A stretch of 64,000 bases of DNA, taken from positions 1 through 64,000 of the forward strand of contig CAMYNM010000017.1 in NCBI GenBank assembly GCA_947259725.1, written 5' to 3'. Source of the stretch: CALZIK01 sp945787635. Lineage in GTDB: Bacteria; Acidobacteriota; Thermoanaerobaculia; Multivoradales; JAHEKO01. The translations under genes were made by a program, and so were the position numbers. Shown here piece by piece: positions 61,842-64,000 of the stretch (position 1 is the first letter of the stretch; every line of letters starts with the position of its first letter). The notes beneath the pieces were generated by a model. That model was given only the letters and a program-made list of their open reading frames with translations, had not been told where the DNA came from and ran no database searches.

Positions 61842-62894
61842 ATGAACAGTACCGATTGTCGTCCCGCTCTGGGCCTCGTTTGCTGTCTCGCCTTCCTCGG
61901 AGCCGAGGCGGCTCGAGCGCAGCCGAGGGCGGTGGTGCCCGAGCCCTCGGTCGAGCTCGGCGAGGTGGCCAAGGGCGACGTCGTCTTTCACGAGTTCGAG
62001 ATCCGCAATGAGGGCGACTCCGAACTGGTCATCGAGTCGGCGCGACCGACCTGTGGTTGCACGATCGCCGATTTCGACCGCTCGATCGAGCCGGGCAAGA
62101 GCGGCGTGATCCGGGCGAAGCTCGACACCCGGACATTGGTGGGTCGCCTCCACACCACGATCCGGGTGGCGACCTCGGATCCGCTCAATGCCGAGCTCGA
62201 GCTGGCAATCACCGCCACTGTGCGGCCCTACCTGGGAGCCCGGCCCGGCTCCGCTCGCTGGAACACCGTCGAGACCGAGACCGAGGGAACGATCGGAATC
62301 ACTCTTTGGCCGCTCGACGGGAAGCCCTTCGAGGTCTCGGAGGTCGTGGTGACCTACGGGGACATCACGGCGAAGGTGCGTGCCGCCGCCGACGAGGAGC
62401 GGTACGAGGGGTACGAGGGCCGGCAATGGAGGGTCGATCTCACGCTCGGCGCCGAGCCTCCGATCGGGGCCATCCAAGGCTACGCTGAGATCCGGACCAC
62501 GCATCCCGAGCAGAGGAACGTCCACATCCCGGTCTCCGGCTTCGTGCGTCCGCTGGTGTTCGTCTCTCCGAGCGTGACCGACCTGGGGAGCTTCTCTCTC
62601 TCCGGCCCACGGCGGGCTCGCTACGAGGTGCGCAACTTCGGCAGCGCGCCGATGACCATCGAGCGCGTCGCGCTCGATCTCGCGGGCGTCACGACCGAGA
62701 TCACGACCCAGGAGGAAGGCTACATCTACGAGGTGGCGGCCGTGTTCGATCCGGAACGCGTCCCGAGCGGCGAGTTCGACGGCGAGATCGTGGTCCACAC
62801 CAACTTGGCCAAGCGTCCGACCATCCGCTGGCAGATCAAGGGAACGGTAGAGGACGCGGCAACGGTCTCGGGCGGCTCGCCGACCGAGAAGTAG
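61842..62894 (+). CDS. Exported DUF1573-domain protein
   Basis: This protein of about 350 residues starts at ATG 61842, with a signal peptide (ALGLVCCLAFLGAEAARA). A DUF1573 domain follows (VELGEVAKGDVVFHEFEIRN, then RPTCGCTIADFDRSIEPGKS with the family's CGC), and then two further strand-rich modules of Ig-like type (PSVTDLGSFSLSGPRRARYEV; EIVVHTNLAKRP). DUF1573 proteins are periplasmic or surface and of unknown role. Upstream in-frame ATG codons at 61785 and 61815 would give a longer, less signal-like N-terminus. The gene is divergent from the paralogue pair and convergent with the glycerophosphodiesterase gene. Confidence 0.88.
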   Translation: MNSTDCRPALGLVCCLAFLGAEAARAQPRAVVPEPSVELGEVAKGDVVFHEFEIRNEGDSELVIESARPTCGCTIADFDRSIEPGKSGVIRAKLDTRTLVGRLHTTIRVATSDPLNAELELAITATVRPYLGARPGSARWNTVETETEGTIGITLWPLDGKPFEVSEVVVTYGDITAKVRAAADEERYEGYEGRQWRVDLTLGAEPPIGAIQGYAEIRTTHPEQRNVHIPVSGFVRPLVFVSPSVTDLGSFSLSGPRRARYEVRNFGSAPMTIERVALDLAGVTTEITTQEEGYIYEVAAVFDPERVPSGEFDGEIVVHTNLAKRPTIRWQIKGTVEDAATVSGGSPTEK

Positions 62895-62982
62895 CCACGC
62901 CCCGGTGCTCGCAAGCTGGCGCGCTCGTTGAGCCCGACTCCCGCCTCGGAGAGCAGGCGACGGCCACGAACACTTCTCCGCG

Positions 62983-64000
62983 TCAGGTTCCCGGGGCCGC
63001 GAGATGACCCAAGAGACGGACCCGCGCGGGGTAGTCGGTCTGGATGAAGTCGATGCCGTGATCGAGGGCGACCCGGATGCTGTCGTGCCGGTTGAGGATG
63101 AAAGACGAGGTGCGCAGCCCCGCCTGCTTCGCGGCGGCGACGAGGTCGGGTCGCCGAGCAGCGAAATGGTCCGCGCTGAGGATCAGCCGTTCTCGATCGG
63201 GCGCCTGCAACAGCCAACCGAGGTCGACCCCGCCCAGTTCGGTGAACTCGAAGGCGATAGTGAGATCCGGAAATCTGCGCCGCAAGGGATCGAGCATCCG
63301 CCGATCGAGGGACGCGACGATGATCCTGTCCGTCGACTCGAGGGAGGCCAGGATGTCTCCGAGTCGATCGGGTAGCAACTCGCCGCCGTCGGACTTGAGC
63401 TCCAACCACACCCAGGCGCTCTCGTCGATTGTCTGCAGCAGCTGCGTCACGCGGAGCGGCTGGTGGCGGCTCGGCCTGCCGTGTGAGAATGGGTCCCGCA
63501 GGCGGAGCCGCAAGATCTGCTCTGTTGCGAGTCGGCTCACCAGCATCGGCTGACCGGTGAGTCGCTCGAGATCGTCGTCGTGCAGAACCCAAACCTCGCC
63601 ATCAGCGCCCGAACGCAGGTCGCACTCGATGCCGTCGGCGAGCCGCAGCGACGCTTGCAAGCCCGCCAGGCTGTTCTCGGGGTAAGCACCTTGCCCGCCG
63701 CGGTGGGCGAGCACCCAGGTCGGGGCCGTCCGGGTGGCGCCGGGGAGTGCCGGCGACAGGCGCTCGAGCTCACGAAGAGAGTCGAGCTCCAACCCGGCGA
63801 CCAGATTGCGGCCGATCGTCTTGAAGTCAGGATCCAGATCATGCGGCCGAGCCGACTCCAAGGCCAGCCGCACGCGCTCCTGAAGTGCGCGGGCCTCGAG
63901 CTCGGGGAGCAGCTCGAACGCCTGCAGGAAGAGCAAGCGCTCCAGAACCTGCTGAGTCGAGGCGTCTCTGTGGCTCTCGCCGAGACTCGACCACGCGCCC
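62983..64000 (-). CDS. Glycerophosphodiester phosphodiesterase, 5' end missing
   Basis: The frame stays open to the right edge, so the N-terminus lies outside the window; a TTG at 63936 is not a convincing start. The GDPD domain begins near LAHRGGQGAYPENSLAG (catalytic His and Arg) and continues with IECDLRSGADGEVWVLHDDDLERLTG, which gives the Glu/Asp metal ligands and second His. The end IDFIQTDYPARV matches the usual last strand. About 100 residues precede the domain here, rich in Leu/Glu/Arg and of unknown role. It hydrolyses glycerophosphodiesters to glycerol-3-phosphate and an alcohol. Confidence 0.9.
   Translation of the reverse strand, partial: GAWSSLGESHRDASTQQVLERLLFLQAFELLPELEARALQERVRLALESARPHDLDPDFKTIGRNLVAGLELDSLRELERLSPALPGATRTAPTWVLAHRGGQGAYPENSLAGLQASLRLADGIECDLRSGADGEVWVLHDDDLERLTGQPMLVSRLATEQILRLRLRDPFSHGRPSRHQPLRVTQLLQTIDESAWVWLELKSDGGELLPDRLGDILASLESTDRIIVASLDRRMLDPLRRRFPDLTIAFEFTELGGVDLGWLLQAPDRERLILSADHFAARRPDLVAAAKQAGLRTSSFILNRHDSIRVALDHGIDFIQTDYPARVRLLGHLAAPGT

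Overview
The window is GC-rich DNA, densely packed with chromosomal genes, from a diderm (Gram-negative-type) bacterium. Diderm status is supported by a TolC/HlyD/MacB export operon, an Mla-type lipid transport operon, a lipoprotein and several Sec-type signal peptides. An Acidobacteriota-like lineage (Thermoanaerobaculia or relatives) fits the gene content and the high GC. That placement is an inference, because the window has no rRNA or other decisive marker. I see no phage, transposase, tRNA, rRNA or CRISPR array.

Layout. (1) 1-1538: the 5' part of a secreted S8 serine protease running off the left edge, with six tandem hexapeptide repeats at the edge. (2) 1885-17958: a catabolic block. 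A divergent aryl-CoA ligase (abmG-like) and a methyltransferase face leftward genes for a bifunctional 2-aminobenzoyl-CoA monooxygenase/reductase (abmA-like), a thioesterase, a second flavin oxidoreductase, an acyl-CoA dehydrogenase, an enoyl-CoA hydratase, a RidA-family protein, an SDR and a creatininase-family hydrolase. Together these make a CoA-dependent aerobic anthranilate pathway. asnB and a GT39 glycosyltransferase lie downstream; a small membrane peptide, a lipoprotein and a DUF5668-like protein lie upstream. A 501-bp gap inside the block holds two structured inverted repeats. (3) 18068-26438: a GNAT gene, then a leftward tolC-yip1-hlyD-ATPase-macB-GT39 export operon. (4) 26555-30058: pepA with two oligopeptide ABC ATPases. 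(5) 30142-33101: a divergent class III cyclase-like protein followed by purC. (6) 33217-37609: dnaB followed by mlaE, mlaF and an MCE protein that appears to carry its own C-terminal beta-barrel. (7) 37724-43380: a nidogen-like secreted protein with a degenerate zinc motif, a 1053-residue protein of unknown family and a small membrane protein. (8) 43427-48358: an SLC13/RCK transporter, an SGNH-like protein with unusual motif order and a GT-C type membrane protein. (9) 48655-56849: a tightly packed leftward operon of methyltransferase, GT2, a PIG-L/GT2/GNAT fusion, a radical SAM/SPASM protein, a glycosyltransferase and an aldo/keto reductase, probably making an unknown glycan or glycoside. (10) 57033-64000: secreted and surface proteins (an FG-GAP propeller, a tandem pair of paralogous exported proteins, a DUF1573 protein) and a partial glycerophosphodiesterase.

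The most unusual items are the PIG-L/GT2/GNAT fusion and its radical SAM operon, the MCE-beta-barrel fusion, the divergent cyclase-like protein next to purC, the anthranilate cluster with a non-canonical RidA protein, and the inverted repeats in the abm gap. All calls come from reading the sequence. Family names rest on motifs and order, not on database searches.
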